From Cruorifilaria tuberocauda (taxonomy: Eukaryota; Nematoda; Chromadorea; Rhabditida; Onchocercidae): 64,000 bases of DNA. Below are positions 14,594 to 27,388 of this stretch, in pieces; the first letter of the stretch is position 1; every line of letters begins with the position of its first letter. Location: positions 1 through 64,000 of the forward strand of contig JABVXU010000216.1 in assembly GCA_013365365.1 (NCBI GenBank). Direction: 5' to 3'. The notes under the pieces were generated by a model. It was not told the DNA's origin and ran no database searches. It saw nothing but the letters and a program-made list of their open reading frames with translations. The position numbers and the translations under genes were made by a program.

Positions 14594-14702
14594 ATGTCTT
14601 CCTCGGGTTCAATCAAATTTCATAAGATAAAATCATTATCAAAAGCTAAACAAAGATCACCAATGTTATGCAAAATATATATATCAGAAACAATCACTAA
14701 AA
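14594..14702. other. 3' flank of cullin-3
   Basis: Immediately downstream of the cullin-3 stop (TAA at 14703-14705). It is probably 3' UTR. I saw no clear AATAAA on the minus strand close to the stop. The plus-strand open frame here is only the antisense of the last cullin-3 exon and its UTR. Confidence 0.45.
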
Positions 14703-17700
14703 TTATGCGACATATTCGTAACAGCGATGATCATTCTTGTCGCGAGCCAAATAGTCACGTTCAATCAATGATTCGATTCGTTTCTTGATTAGCTGCGGAT
14801 TTGGCATGAAACGATGTTTGAGTTGCTGTGTTACCTAAATTTAAGTGGAGTGAAGTTCGCAAAAAAATTTTTTAAAATCAATCCAATTAAAATTTGAAAG
14901 TTTTCTAGTTGAAACAGTTATTATAACATAAATTATGAATTTCCAAATAACACAAGAAAGAAAATATAAAGCATGGCAAAGAGATGCAAAGCACCTCAGA
15001 AATTTAAATTTCTGATGTTCAGCTTCTATTATCCCCTGATAGCTTGAACTAATCCCCGTATCCCAGCAATTTATTTTTCTTTTTTTCAGTAACAATGTAC
15101 TTGAAAATCTGATGGAGAAAATGAAACGAACAATCGAATAATGCAGGTTCAATTAAAAAAGGTATAGTTGAAAATTAGTGAAAAATGCCACTTTTGGAAC
15201 AGAAAAGGCCAAAAAATAAAACGTATCTATGGAAGGAAGCAAAACAAGTTTGAAAATAATAACGAACTTCTGCAACCAAAACATTGTGCAATAACTTCTT
15301 TCTCGCTTTCATTACTCGCACAACAGCTGCTTCAACCTCATGTTTTCTATCTTCATCGATCTAGAAAAAACGAAATATATTGGAGTCAAATTATTAGATA
15401 TTATTAATTCATTTTCTTAAGACCAAAAGTTAAAATCTCCTATTTTCAGGAAAATAATAAAAGAAACAAATAATGATGTACTCTAGAACGTGTTTCTTTT
15501 CTTTCTGGTTCAGCTTCCGCTCGACCAGACACCATTTGAATTTTTATTCTCGTAAGTTTCGAAGTAAATGCATCGTTTACCCAAAATTCATCGCTGTTTT
15601 CTAAAAGTATGCATTTATAATCATCAGCTAGAGATACTACCAATTCATAGCATAATAATGATTTGATAATCTATTCCTATGACTGAAAAGTCTACATTTA
15701 TAGTCGTTTTCAACGCCGTTATTTAGAAATACATATTTTTCCTTATGTTAAGTCCTAAAATAAATAATCCTGTTGTACGGAAAATTTTTTTTCAACTAAC
15801 CGATTTCTCTTCCATATCCTTTTCGGCATAAAATTCTTTGAGTAGGTTTTCCCATAGCCAAAGAAAGTAACGACCGTTTTAATTCCTTATCAGGGATTTG
15901 AGTTTCAGCTGCCAATTCCTTAATGAGAGAGTTTAAAATGTTTTCCGTAGAATAGAAACAAGACATATACGAAACTAGAACCTTGTTAATTATTTGCTAA
16001 CAATAAGTGAAAATGAAGGAAGAATTTCTGTTGAATAATAATGTTTTAGAATATATGGAATATGGAAAATGCTTAAGAAAAGATTATATGAAGCTAAAAA
16101 CGTTAAAACCAATTAAATAGTGAACATATTTGAGTGTTATAGAATGAAAAATGATTGTCATAGAATTGTGGGCTACTTTATACATGGATCAAATATGCCA
16201 AGAAAAAAGTGCGATTCTCCAATTAGTGTTTAAACATTTGAGATTGGAAAATTTAAAACACGCGAAAAATTTCGAATTCAAACAATATATATAAAAGATG
16301 GAAAAAAATATTCCAATAATAATAATGTTTACCTCGAAAGTTATTTTAGCTTTGTTATTAAACCTGAGCAAAACACACATTTGGTAGGTGCTTACAGTCA
16401 AAATTTTGTGTTCTTCTTTGCCGCGTGGAGCAACTGATGGCCCAGCAAGATCGGACTCCTAAAAATAAATTGCAAAATTGCAAATGTAACAAACATATTT
16501 CCATTCAAAACCAAAAAAAAATTCAATAATCATGAAAAATGAGAAAAATTCTTGATGACTGATAAATTTACTTTTATTTATAATAAAACAGAGTTATACA
16601 TTACCTGCTGACTTAATTCCTCTGCATTAGCATTTGTTCCGTAAAAAACAGCTTTAACATCGGCATGGCCAAGCATAGGATTTAGCGAGATCTTACGGCC
16701 ATTATGTTTACCAAGATAGAACGTCCTAAAACTTTCAAAAGCCTGAGCTGCTACCGGTGGTAGTACACAGTCCGGAGCAGCTTGAGTGGGCCAATAACCA
16801 CTTGTCAATACACGTACCGTTATATCCACTGAATCGTGTGCCTGACAAATAAAAAACCTTATTCAACCATGAATCCAATAACATAATATTACTAGATTAC
16901 CACAGAAAAACTTACACTTTCCGTTCTTTCCCTGTATTCGCGAAAATCTCCCATCAAAATATTTGATAATTCAATATCTTTGAACATTCCTTCTAATTTT
17001 GATGTAAACTGGCAACCACATTCCGTCTTAAAAATGAACCGTTTTGCAATGAAAAGCAAATTTAGGGAAAAGAAAGACCTAATATTTTATGCAACATACA
17101 CCAAACACTAGTCCATTGAATCTATATCTTTATCGATTGAATTTCTCAAGTCTCAATCTCATTTTCCAATTAGAGAAATTCCCATTAACTACAAAAGATC
17201 ACTCAGCAATTCATCTTTGGCACAATTTTCATACCTTCAATTTCGAAACCATGGCTTTTTCTGCATCATCCGACATACTTTTCTGGAGAAGTAAACGTTT
17301 AGCTAAATGCGATTTATAATATCTGAAAAAAACATAGAATCTCCATATATATATATATATATATGCACAGCAGTCAACTAAATAAAATAATTAACATTTT
17401 CTTATTGGAAGAAAACAAATTATGCTTTCCAGAAAATTCGTTTTCTTACCGTTCAAAAACATCCTTTTCTTGAAGAAAACGAAATAGCACCATAGATTTA
17501 TCTTGTAGTGATTCTTGCTCACTTTCGTTCAACTAAATTTAATAAGAGAATTACGTCACATATCTGCAATATGTTTTCAGGAAAATGAAAAGTCAATGAA
17601 TACACTTTCGATAGCTTCAATTTCACTTAATCGAAACAATTGAAACCATCAGAACCCCTTTATTTCAGCATCCCTTTCCAGAATTTGAAAAGAAAAAGAG

Positions 17701-20700
17701 CCTGCATACCATTTTCATTCCCTTCTTTAACTTATCGTCCATGTACAACGACAAATACTCCGGACTTTTTGGATTCAAATTGAGGAAATATTCGAAATCA
17801 CTTTGTATTTTTTGCTTAAATGTTTTGTCGTTGTCGAAAGCATCTAATAAGAAATGATCAAATTGATTCTTGAGATCCAACAATGCCTAGAAAAATTGTT
17901 TCTTAAATCTTGCAAGAAGCAAAGAAAGTACTAAATAATGATGCATGAAGTTAATACAAAGATGAAATCAACAATTCAATATATCACATGAATGATAGCA
18001 ACCGCTGACCTGGATGTAATGAATGGGATTTTTCGATGTACCAGGTTCACGATCATTACCTTCACTGACCAAAAATTCACCTTTTCTTCGAAGATATCTA
18101 CTTATACAATCAGTCATTGTTGGCAATCCTTTCTTTACTCGTTTTAGCAGAATGTACAAACGACGTAGATCTAAAACATGATAACCAAGTATAAGGACAA
18201 CAAATAGCGATATCTGAATTCACGACAGTCTAACAAACTAATTAGAACTTTTCTAGGAAATAGAGTATAGATATATTTCAAATTTATAATATCTGTATCA
18301 CCATGAATTCGATCATTATTGAGCATGTGTACAACACCACTATTGTCCATTTCAACGATCGTCATCATGTGCTTATTAATCAATTCTTCATCCAAAACCT
18401 TTAAATAAGTAACTGTACCATATTTCAAGAAAAGATTTATTTCAGTTCTTATGAGTTTTTAACTTTCTAACTTAGAAATAAGATAAATGGAATACATATT
18501 TATTTATAAGCTTCACGGCAAATTGTCCACTTCATTTGTGTGAAAAGAAAATTTCCATCTAAATAGCAATAAAAAAGATATCGAAACAAAGAATGAATCC
18601 CGACGCATAAGAAACAGTTCATACTGCATTAGTTACTGAAAAAATGAAAGTATAAACATACATCAAGTATTTTTTGTTCTGTTCCTTTATCCAGATACAT
18701 TTTTGCCCGATTTGACTCCTCCATCAAGCACTCCTCCACTTTTTTAACATAAACTGATGCGCAGTTTTCCAGCAAAAAATTCTGACTTTCTGCACGATAA
18801 TATTCTGCTGAGACTCGTAAAAACGGTTCCTCAAATTCTTCCTCATAAACGCGTCGCGAATCGACACCCAGTGCAACCAGCATATTGCATGCATTTTTTA
18901 CTCCAATTCTGCAAAAAATATACATGATAATTCTCGATAAACTATAAAAAAGCAAAAAAAATATTAAAAAACAAGAAACTGAATCAAAATAATTTTATAA
19001 GTTTGAAATAAAGATTATTCGAACAATAAAATGGCAGATATACGAAAAAGTTTGTATTGATTTATTTGAATGAATTTTGCACTTTCATGTTATCTAAATT
19101 CCAATATTACAAAAGAAAAAGAAGAAAGTACCTGTTAATGATTTCACCTCCTCGCTCGGCAGCAATCATTTTCAGCAGAATATTACGCAAAGTGTCGCCT
19201 AATGTTCCATATCTAATTATTTCATCGCGAAACAGAATAAGACCCAAGTTATAGACAGGATCAACATTTTGCTGTTGCACGTAAACTCGATCCATATACC
19301 TGAAACTGGTTAGCTTGAATTCAAATCATAATTACAAAATAAGTTCTCTTTATATACTGCAAAATAAACTGTATCTATCCCTATCATCTCAATAATATTT
19401 AATGCTTCATTCATGTAAAGGCAACATTTTTATTTGGAAAGAAATGTTACTCATTAATGAAATAATTAAAAAAAAACTGACATGAGAATATCTCTAATCA
19501 TGACCATAGCTATAATATGATCTTGCCAGGCTGTATTCAACACTTCTAGAAAACTACTATTAACTGCTGCTAGCACTTCGTTCCTGACCTGAAAAAATGA
19601 TAGCGTGAGAGAAAAAAAGAGTAAGAAAATTCCACAACGAAGTTAGAAATATTAAATTAAATGTAAAACTGCATAACTTGGAAAGATATTGAATAAAATA
19701 ATAGACAAAGATATGACAATAAATAGAATTGAAATTTCATCCATCCGTTTTGACTATTATGTTTCTAATCCAATTTATAGCTATTCAAAATCCAAAATTT
19801 CATAACAGATCATGAACTCAAACCGTTGTCTGCAGATGTTCGGTAACCACCTGTTTTAGACCTGAATAAAGTTTATCACCGTGCTTATGTAATACCATTG
19901 TATAGGCATTACGATAAAGCTCCTCAAAACTGAGACCAGAATTATTTTTTCGCTGAATCTCTTGAATGGCGCGTTTTAACAAATCCCATGTCTGCTGCAC
20001 ATATTTCTCGTCCATTGTTGTCTGCAAAGAGCACTACAATCAGGAAAATTGTATTTTTTTAATCTAATTTTTGAAACAGTGATCAAATGCTCAGCAAAGT
20101 AACTTCTATTTCGAGAAGTTTATGCTTGTATATTTTTCAACTCAAACGAAATGAATGCTTTAACCTGTCTGAGATCTACACTTTTAGGCAATGAAATTTT
20201 AAACTAAATTTTGAAATCTAAATGAAACTGCAAAATGAGAAAAGTGCAGAAAGACAAATGTAACAATTTAAGAAGATTGGAGGATATGAGAATAAAATAT
20301 AAAATTCATCAACTGCTTGACGAATTCAGCTCAATATTTCCCATGATTTGAATTCGAGATCTCTTTGTAGTTTAGAACCTACCGTTAGCTGTTGTCCGTG
20401 ACATAATGCAATACGGTCATAATGGGAAATTAATTCATTAAGAAGTTCTTTAATTGAGTCAGACTGTAAATGCATTTGCGGTAGGACAAATTGACGAGTG
20501 AAATTTTCTGGACAACCGCACAAGAAAAAGACAATTTCAAATAAAAATAAGTCCAGCAAATATATTTCATTAAATGATCGTCCTTTTTTATGCATAATAA
20601 TATAAAATATATTGCACACTGTATTTAATTTTTCAAAACAAGGAAATTCTTGATCGTTTATGAATATAACTGATCCTACTTTATGAAAACAAGAAAGTTC

Positions 20701-20845
20701 TCAATAAAATCTAAAAACTACAGAAGATCTTCCCCCTGCCGCATACCGGAAAAGCTCGAATTCGCATTTTGTTGCCCGATGGACCGCTAGTTCCACTACC
20801 ACTGCCACCATTCGAAGCGCTTCTTGATGGCGTCGGTCGACTCAT
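14703..20845 (-). CDS. Cullin-3, scaffold of BTB-type CRL3 ubiquitin ligases
   Basis: Complete gene, 17 exons, 786 aa (human CUL3 has 768). Exons in transcript order: 20747-20845, 19824-20021, 19482-19588, 19132-19299, 18662-18908, 18302-18398, 18010-18170, 17710-17886, 17450-17532, 17235-17322, 16916-17026, 16605-16841, 16333-16458, 15801-15918, 15482-15600, 15268-15360, 14703-14834. The N-terminal extension MRIRAFP and the [21 protein letters not shown] segment, used for binding BTB adaptors, are kept. The middle holds the cullin repeats (for example [19 protein letters not shown]). The C-terminal half has [37 protein letters not shown] and [10 protein letters not shown]. The winged-helix end carries the NEDD8 acceptor lysine in VVRVMK (about residue 730), then VTQQLKHRF and a terminal YEYVA. 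Protein family knowledge: it recruits RBX1 and acts in nucleus and cytosol. Oddities are three AAG acceptors and a likely spliced-leader site just before the ATG. Confidence 0.97.
17344..17365. repeat. (TA)n microsatellite in a cullin-3 intron
   Basis: A run of alternating TA lies in the intron between cullin-3 exons 9 and 10, just upstream (on the minus strand) of the exon 10 acceptor. It is a simple repeat with no obvious function. Confidence 0.9.
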
Positions 20846-20855
20846 CCGTAAAACA

Positions 20856-20864
20856 CTGAAAATA
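20856..20864 (-). promoter_or_regulatory. Probable spliced-leader (trans-splice) acceptor of cullin-3
   Basis: On the minus strand the sequence TATTTTCAG ends ten bases before the ATG at 20845. A strong TTTTCAG acceptor without an obvious upstream coding exon, so close to a start codon, is the usual picture of an SL1 trans-splice site in nematodes. A 5' UTR cis intron would look the same. Confidence 0.55.
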
Positions 20865-20899
20865 CTTTACAATTTAATAAACATTAGTAGTTAAAACAA

Positions 20900-23800
20900 A
20901 ATAAATACGAATTAGGCACATTCAACAGTCTGATTTTTCTTTTATAAATGACAGCATAAAATTCAAGTATTAATCGATACCTTAAAACATCTAATAAGAT
21001 TCATTCATGAATGGGTATAAAAAAGTATTATAATATTATCTTATAAATCCCTCAAGCCTACAACTTTTTTCATTTTAAACAAAAAAAAAGAACGAAGAGA
21101 AGATTCAGAGACAAAGTAAATCTCAATATGCAAAACAAAGAAAAAAATTATACTTGAAATAAAAAATAGAAATCATGGTTGACATATTCACATTTGAAGC
21201 TTCGCAAATTATAATCGATTCAATTTAAATATCCATAATGATCAATAATGGAGATCTTAGAAATAGGATTGCGTAATATGTAATATTACGTAATATGTAA
21301 TATTATATGCATAATATGTAATATTATATATGTAATATTATTGAAATACGAGAGATAAATTTATCACGCATGAATAGTATAGTTATTAGACAAGTTTAAC
21401 TAAGTATAGAATAAGTTGCACTATTTAACATACTTTATCCTTAGTATTCAGAGGTGAAAACATTAAGTCATCGCATTTATTAAATATAGTAGTAGTATCG
21501 AAAGCTTACTTATTTCATTCGTAAATTGTAGCAAATTTACTAACCCATTAGAAAAATATATCCACCATTTCAAAGTACTAAAGAAACTTCAATATGCTTC
21601 CTAGAAAATACGTGAAACAACACGTGAATGCTGTATAAAACCTGACGTAAATCACGCTAAAACCTGTATATTCTCTACAATAGTCAACACAAAGTTTTTC
21701 TTTCAGAGACGAAGATAAAATTTTAATGCTCTTTGTACTACAGCAACTTTATATCGGATACAAAATTTACATTCTTTTCCAAATCAAATTTGGAAAAATC
21801 TTTAATTTTGTAGAATTCACAAGTTAAGCAGTAAAATGTGCATCATGCATTTAATAGAAATTAAATGAAGATTATTTTTAAATGCTTTCAATAATTGATC
21901 CATGCATACCATTGTTCTTGATGAAACTTCTAACTTCCCAAATTTTGAAAAAGATCTAAAAGTAAATCAGCAAAACTTTCACCAGGAACACTTTATCTCG
22001 ATAAACACAAAGAAATCTCGGGGAAAAAGGATCATCGCAATCTTCACCACCAGTAAATAATCAACCGCTATCCGACAAATACTCCAAATTTTTCAGCAAC
22101 TGTTGCAGCGTAACAGCAGTTGTTTTTAATAAGAATTTCAAAAACAGCAAATAGTCAAGTTTGATTTGCCTCCCGAGAAATGTCGAGAGAAGATTTTGCT
22201 TCAAGTATCGATCTATGAAAGCTTAGCAGTATCAGATGTAATTAAATCTACTGATATTCTTTATTAAGATCGCCCTTATGGTATATCATAGCTTAAGTGT
22301 AAAAAGTAATTTCAAGCTTCCAAGGGATCTCGAGATGAAATTTCTCTTTTAATTCGATTGAAATTCTCCTTATGATATATGCCACAAACCGGAATGGGAT
22401 ATGAAACATGGAAACGGAAACAAAATGCATTATTATTCCCATTTCTTAAATTGCCAAAATGCAATATCAAAAGAAATAACCTTTCTCAAATTTGAATGTT
22501 TTTGTAAATTTTACTCTCAATTACTCGTTAAGCCAATTTATTATTTGAAACTTACTTGAATAATTTTTTTGCCTAATAAATGAAATTTTTTTCGAAATTA
22601 TAAAAATTAATCAAAATTTGAAATTTTTCAATTTGCAAAAAGCAATTATTCATAAATTAAAGTTTGAAAAAATTTAATATCAAATGAGGAGGAATGATTG
22701 TTTTTAAAAAGTGTTTTGAAATAACTTTTGAATGACGTTAGAATGTTTATAATATAAAAACGAGTATTTCTATGAATTTAATTAATTGTTTTTGAAATTG
22801 AAATTAATGAATTTAATAAGATAAAATTAATAAAAATTAAATTAATTAATATTTTTCTCTTTTCCAAAATTACTCATCAACCAATCCAGGTAATTATTAT
22901 TTATGAAGATATAATAGTTATAATATTGCAGGTATTTTCATACATTTCATTTCTGATAATATTTCAATGATGGAAGAAAATGAGAGGTAAAGAATAATTT
23001 TTTCTTCTTTCATTTCAACCAGAGAATAACCTTGATTGAAAGAGATAGAAAGAAAGAGAAAAAGGAAATTATTTTGATCAATTTATAATTTTTTAAATGT
23101 CTTACCGTTTCTTTGCTCGTACCATTTTTTATCAGTTTACCGATACTAAAAGTTAACTAAAAAAAATTTTTTTGATTGATTTGTTGTGAATGATATCAAT
23201 ATAATTTGCATGTAAATTAATCATATTCAAATTTAAGCGAAATAAATGAGAAGAAAATGAAAGGAGAAGAGAAAGAAATGGAATAGATAATTTGAACATT
23301 TAACGAATTTCTCGTTTCTAAACTGGGAAATTGAAGATTTTCTTTTTCAAAGAAAACAAAAATGAAATTTACGAAAATCATTTTAGATAAAATAAATTTT
23401 ATTGCAAAAACCTTCATTTACTCCATTTTCTGATAAATTTCTCTCATTCATCATTCTTAATTTCGCTTTTCGATTCTTAATTTTAAATGAAAAGAAAAGA
23501 GAGGAAAAGGGCTGTAGATGAATTAGACGAATTAGTCTCCACTGCTTATTTTATTATTTCATATTGCATATAAGTTCCATTTAATTTCATCCAAGGTATT
23601 ATCAGTTTTCCGGTAAAATTATCATCATTAACCGGTGATAGAGAAATGTATTACCCGTAAGTGATATAACTTTCATCAACTAAAATTCAGTATAACTAAT
23701 AATTCATGGCATATTGTGCCCCGTTACGATCGATCGTCTAATCATTTTATTTAATTCATTTAGTGATATGTGATTACCATCATTACAAATTATCATTAGT

Positions 23801-26800
23801 GTGATTTCCGGGAATTAATCTATCTTTTCTTCGAACAAAACTAATTCCTGATTAATGAGCGCAACCTGGTGGGAGCAATGATATTACCGATTGATATTAT
23901 GAAACTTTATTATTATGATAAGTTGATATAAAAGATGAAATTATACAAATTAGAAGTAATTGTTCAAAAATATAAATCTGATTGCTAAATTAGCTAATTC
24001 ATGTTCATCCCACTTTTTTTCTTTTTTCCTTATTTTTTGATACCACCAATATTTTTTTCTATCAGAGATGCTAATATTACAGGTTTTAATTAATTAATTA
24101 ATCTTATCCAAAACTACCTAAGACCAATTAATCCACGACTTTAAATAAAATAAATTCAATTCATTTATCTTAGCGCGAATTGTAGGATAGAAATTTCCAA
24201 CGTTAAAATTCCCCTACGTCGTTAATTTGATAATTGACCATTCGATAATTGAATCATTTTATCTTCTTTCTTATCATTCGTTTCTATCTTACTAATTTTT
24301 TAGCTATTTTCTGAAAAAAGCATAAAAGGTTACTGCGAAAAAAAAAATACAGGTGAAGAAATACTTTATTACTTATTTGATCAAATTAAACTTAATTTAA
24401 CTAAATTTGTTAGGTTGAATTATCCAGAGGTATTATTCATAACATTTGATAGAGCTATATAATTACCGAAACTGATAAATCTTGAATGATTAAATGGTTA
24501 CGAGAAATATCCTTCTTTTTTTAAATAAATAAAAGAATGATTGCACATTGCTTATCAATTTAATTTTAATTTTATAATACATTTTGGAAATTTGATTCTT
24601 TTTTTCAAACTATATTTCAAATTTAAATTTCGGTATTTTTTTTCAAAAATAAACACTGTAACAATAAAAACTGTATTAATCGTTTTTTTATAGTAAAATA
24701 CGGTAAAAATTAATTCGAATAAAAAAGAGTTAGAAATTTCCAGCTTATTTACTAGAAATCAAAAATACTATAGAGATTATAATTTTCATTTTAGCGACGA
24801 AATTATTGTGGTCGAGAAATGATCATCGTTGTGCAAAGAGGAAAAAAAAAACCTATGAAAAACCTTGCAGTATTGTAAATAGTAAGAAGCAGTAGATCAG
24901 ACATGATATGGGAGAGTACTGTTGTTAAAGAATGAGAGTAAAGAAAATAGCTATGCTATGAGGAGAATATTAGTAATTACGGAGAATTGTAGAAATAACA
25001 AGGAACTAAGTACATAAGAGACTAGCAGACAGTTTCATATATAACGATAGTAGTGTAATGAGAATATTATAGAGTATTACTGGTGAAAGAGATGACGAGG
25101 ATTGGTGGTATTTATGAAATATCATACTGTGATTAGAGATGAAAGAGAGAGTGGTAAAAAAGTCATCGGTCATGATGATAGCGAAAGATTGAGAGTATTT
25201 CAAGAAAAACAAAAGCAATGTGCTTATTTGTGCTATTGCAGTAGGATTGGAAAGCGATATTTTGCTTGATTAAATCAATTTTTCTATTCTTTATCATTTA
25301 TCTTATCAGTAGGAATGTTATAAGTAATCATTGTTTATCAGTGATATCAGTGATATTATTACTTTATCAATCGTTGTTTCGTATTGTTTATTAAATAATA
25401 AACAATAAGTTATACAGTATCGAAATGTTCTTAATGATAATTATCGAGTAATTTTATTAAATATTGCATTTTACTCTGTTATTTTACATGATAAGCGATA
25501 TTTTGCTTGATTAAATTATCTTTTTTTTAATAGGAATGTTATAAGTAATTATTGTTTTGTAATTATTATAATTACAATGAATGAATTATTATCAGTTATT
25601 TTATTTTATTAACATTCAATGTATCATCATGTATTGCATAGCATTAATTACGTTATCATTTATCGTTTGTCATTCTATGATCAAAATAAATCGAATCTCA
25701 AACATCTGGAGTTCAGATTTCTTTTCGGATGATATGTTTTTTTCTATTGGATAACGAAGAAGAGGAAGAGAGAGAAATGAGATATAAAGTAATAAAAATT
25801 GACGAAAATCATCATCTCTGATGACATTATCACCTCTATGATTCATCAGATCATTCAAGAGGATGAAACTAGAGGATCGAATTCAATTCTCTGGAGTCCA
25901 GGAATCAATGTGGTTTATTTACTGGCTAATATTTTGAACTAGAAACCAGGATATTTCTTACTCTTAGTTGCGAAGCGTTAGAGCAAACTTATCAGCGTCC
26001 GAACTATAGTTGCAGTATTGACATTGAATTAGCGAAGCACATGTTGCATAGCAATCGTTCCCTATCATCATTAGTTGTAGTAAAAAAAAAATATTATTAT
26101 TAAAATTTTAGTTTAAATTATGCTTCATTGATTAAGCAAAGATTATGAATTGTTTCGAATGGTATTATGAAATCAGAAATTCAAAAATTTTTAATATAAT
26201 TATTATTATTCGGACATAGACCATTATTTTAGTCATAATTAGATTGTTGAAATTAATTTAATAAAATGTATTGGTGGAATATAATCATAATGTGATACTT
26301 TCTGCTGTAAACAATGTCATACTGCTTAAAGGAAAAAAATTAATGTACTCTTGAGTGTAGTAAAGTTTTTTATGTTCCTTATTGATTTTTTGTTTTTTTT
26401 TTGTTTAGCACTTTTAGGTATAATAGGGAAGTTTGGAATAATAATGAAGTTGAAATTTTATTCTGTTTTCACCAATTTCTTTATCATTTATAAATAGCTA
26501 TAAATAAATTAATTTCAAATTTTAGAATGTGTTTTAAATTATCATTGAATTTTCTTTATTAAATATATAGTTCACTTTGTAATTTATGATATTAAATTTT
26601 ATTTTTACCCATTTTCCTCTTGCTTATTTATACCAGTTTTATTAGTCGATAAAAACAGACAGGGTTAATATTTTCCAGTTCCTATTTCAATTACCCTTTT
26701 AAAAGTTAATCTAATCTTCTCCCTCTTAACTTCCAACTTTGCTAAATATTTTGCTGGGGAAACATTCAAACCAGTTTTCATATAAGTTCATTATTTTAGC

Positions 26801-27330
26801 GATTCTTTTAAACGACTCTCCAGAATATCATATCTATTACTAAGTGTTACGTTTTCCAGAAAATCTACAGATTCATTTTCCCTTGTTATTTTTAAATTTC
26901 TCATGGTTAAACAGATTTTGAAGGACGAATAGCAATGAAAAGAAATTCAAATACGGCAATTAAATGAGCAAGAATATATGCTTCTATTAGTCAAACTGCA
27001 TTACAGCTTCATTAATTTTAAAAATGAATGATATTTGAATTCAGGTTCTCTTCAATTTGGGCTTAAAATCTCTGAAAGTTACGATTTATATACATATCGC
27101 GATCAGCGAGAGTTTGGCTAAAGTGATCAAATTTTTCTCGTCATTTCTTAATTTTGATTTTCGATCAGCGGTTGATTATTTTATTCTATTTGCTACATCT
27201 TATCATACTTTTTACGCGCTGTTTTCTTCTTAATATTTTTCTTTTCACTATCAATCACATTTCGATTTCGAGTGATAACAGTCTGTTCATCCTTTTTCGT
27301 TTTGACAAGTTTCACCTTGTATTTGTTTTC
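20900..27330. other. Divergent intergenic region between cullin-3 and the ankyrin gene
   Basis: About 6.5 kb separating two head-to-head genes, which must hold the promoters of both. No further gene was recognised. A locally repetitive, self-complementary stretch of GTAATAT/ATATTAC words lies at about 21266-21340. The 24.8-25.2 kb part is richer in purines on the plus strand. No defined promoter element can be assigned by eye. Confidence 0.5.
21266..21340. repeat. Self-complementary GTAATAT/ATATTAC repeat
   Basis: Five or more overlapping GTAATATTA-type words in both orientations make this stretch partly palindromic. It lies about 400 bp upstream of the cullin-3 start. It could form cruciform or hairpin structures, or it may be simple expansion of an AT word. 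Confidence 0.6.
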
Positions 27331-27331
27331 T

Positions 27332-27340
27332 TGTTCTAGG
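27332..27340 (+). promoter_or_regulatory. Acceptor ahead of the ankyrin gene start (spliced-leader or 5' cis acceptor)
   Basis: TTGTTCTAG ends at 27340 and is followed by about 48 bases without a stop in one frame, then by the ATG at 27389, which is itself directly followed by a GTAATT donor. This is consistent with trans-splicing onto a short 5' UTR exon. Alternatively a coding exon upstream could be joined here, because the frame upstream of the ATG is open. Confidence 0.4.
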
Positions 27341-27388
27341 CGACAAATTGTCCGAAATTTTCGTAGGAAGAAGTTGCAAATTCATAAC

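Larger units (their letters stand above)
5760..14600. other. Long AT-rich region without a recognisable gene
   Basis: About 8.8 kb between the 5' end of the GPCR gene and the 3' end of cullin-3. No reading frame here has protein-like composition together with splice signals. It holds the tandem duplication at 7161-7353, the diverged repeats at 11172-11700 and a CA microsatellite at 12036-12063. TTATCA/TGATAA words (possible GATA-factor sites) are frequent but are expected in DNA of this composition. Non-coding RNA genes cannot be excluded by eye. Confidence 0.5.

Noticed and set aside
14594..14788. Plus-strand open frame of 64 codons
   Set aside because: It is antisense to the last cullin-3 exon and its 3' flank; the minus strand encodes the conserved cullin C-terminus.
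18171..18301. Extension of cullin-3 exon 6 beyond 18302
   Set aside because: The longer reading adds about 16 residues without a CUL3 counterpart. The GTGATA donor at 18301 gives a clean DDLRRLY junction matching the EDL region of CUL3.
24840..25260. Purine-rich stretch in the cullin-3/ankyrin intergenic region, open on the minus strand
   Set aside because: Composition bias explains the open frame; the peptide is Ser/Leu-rich without family marks or splice context.
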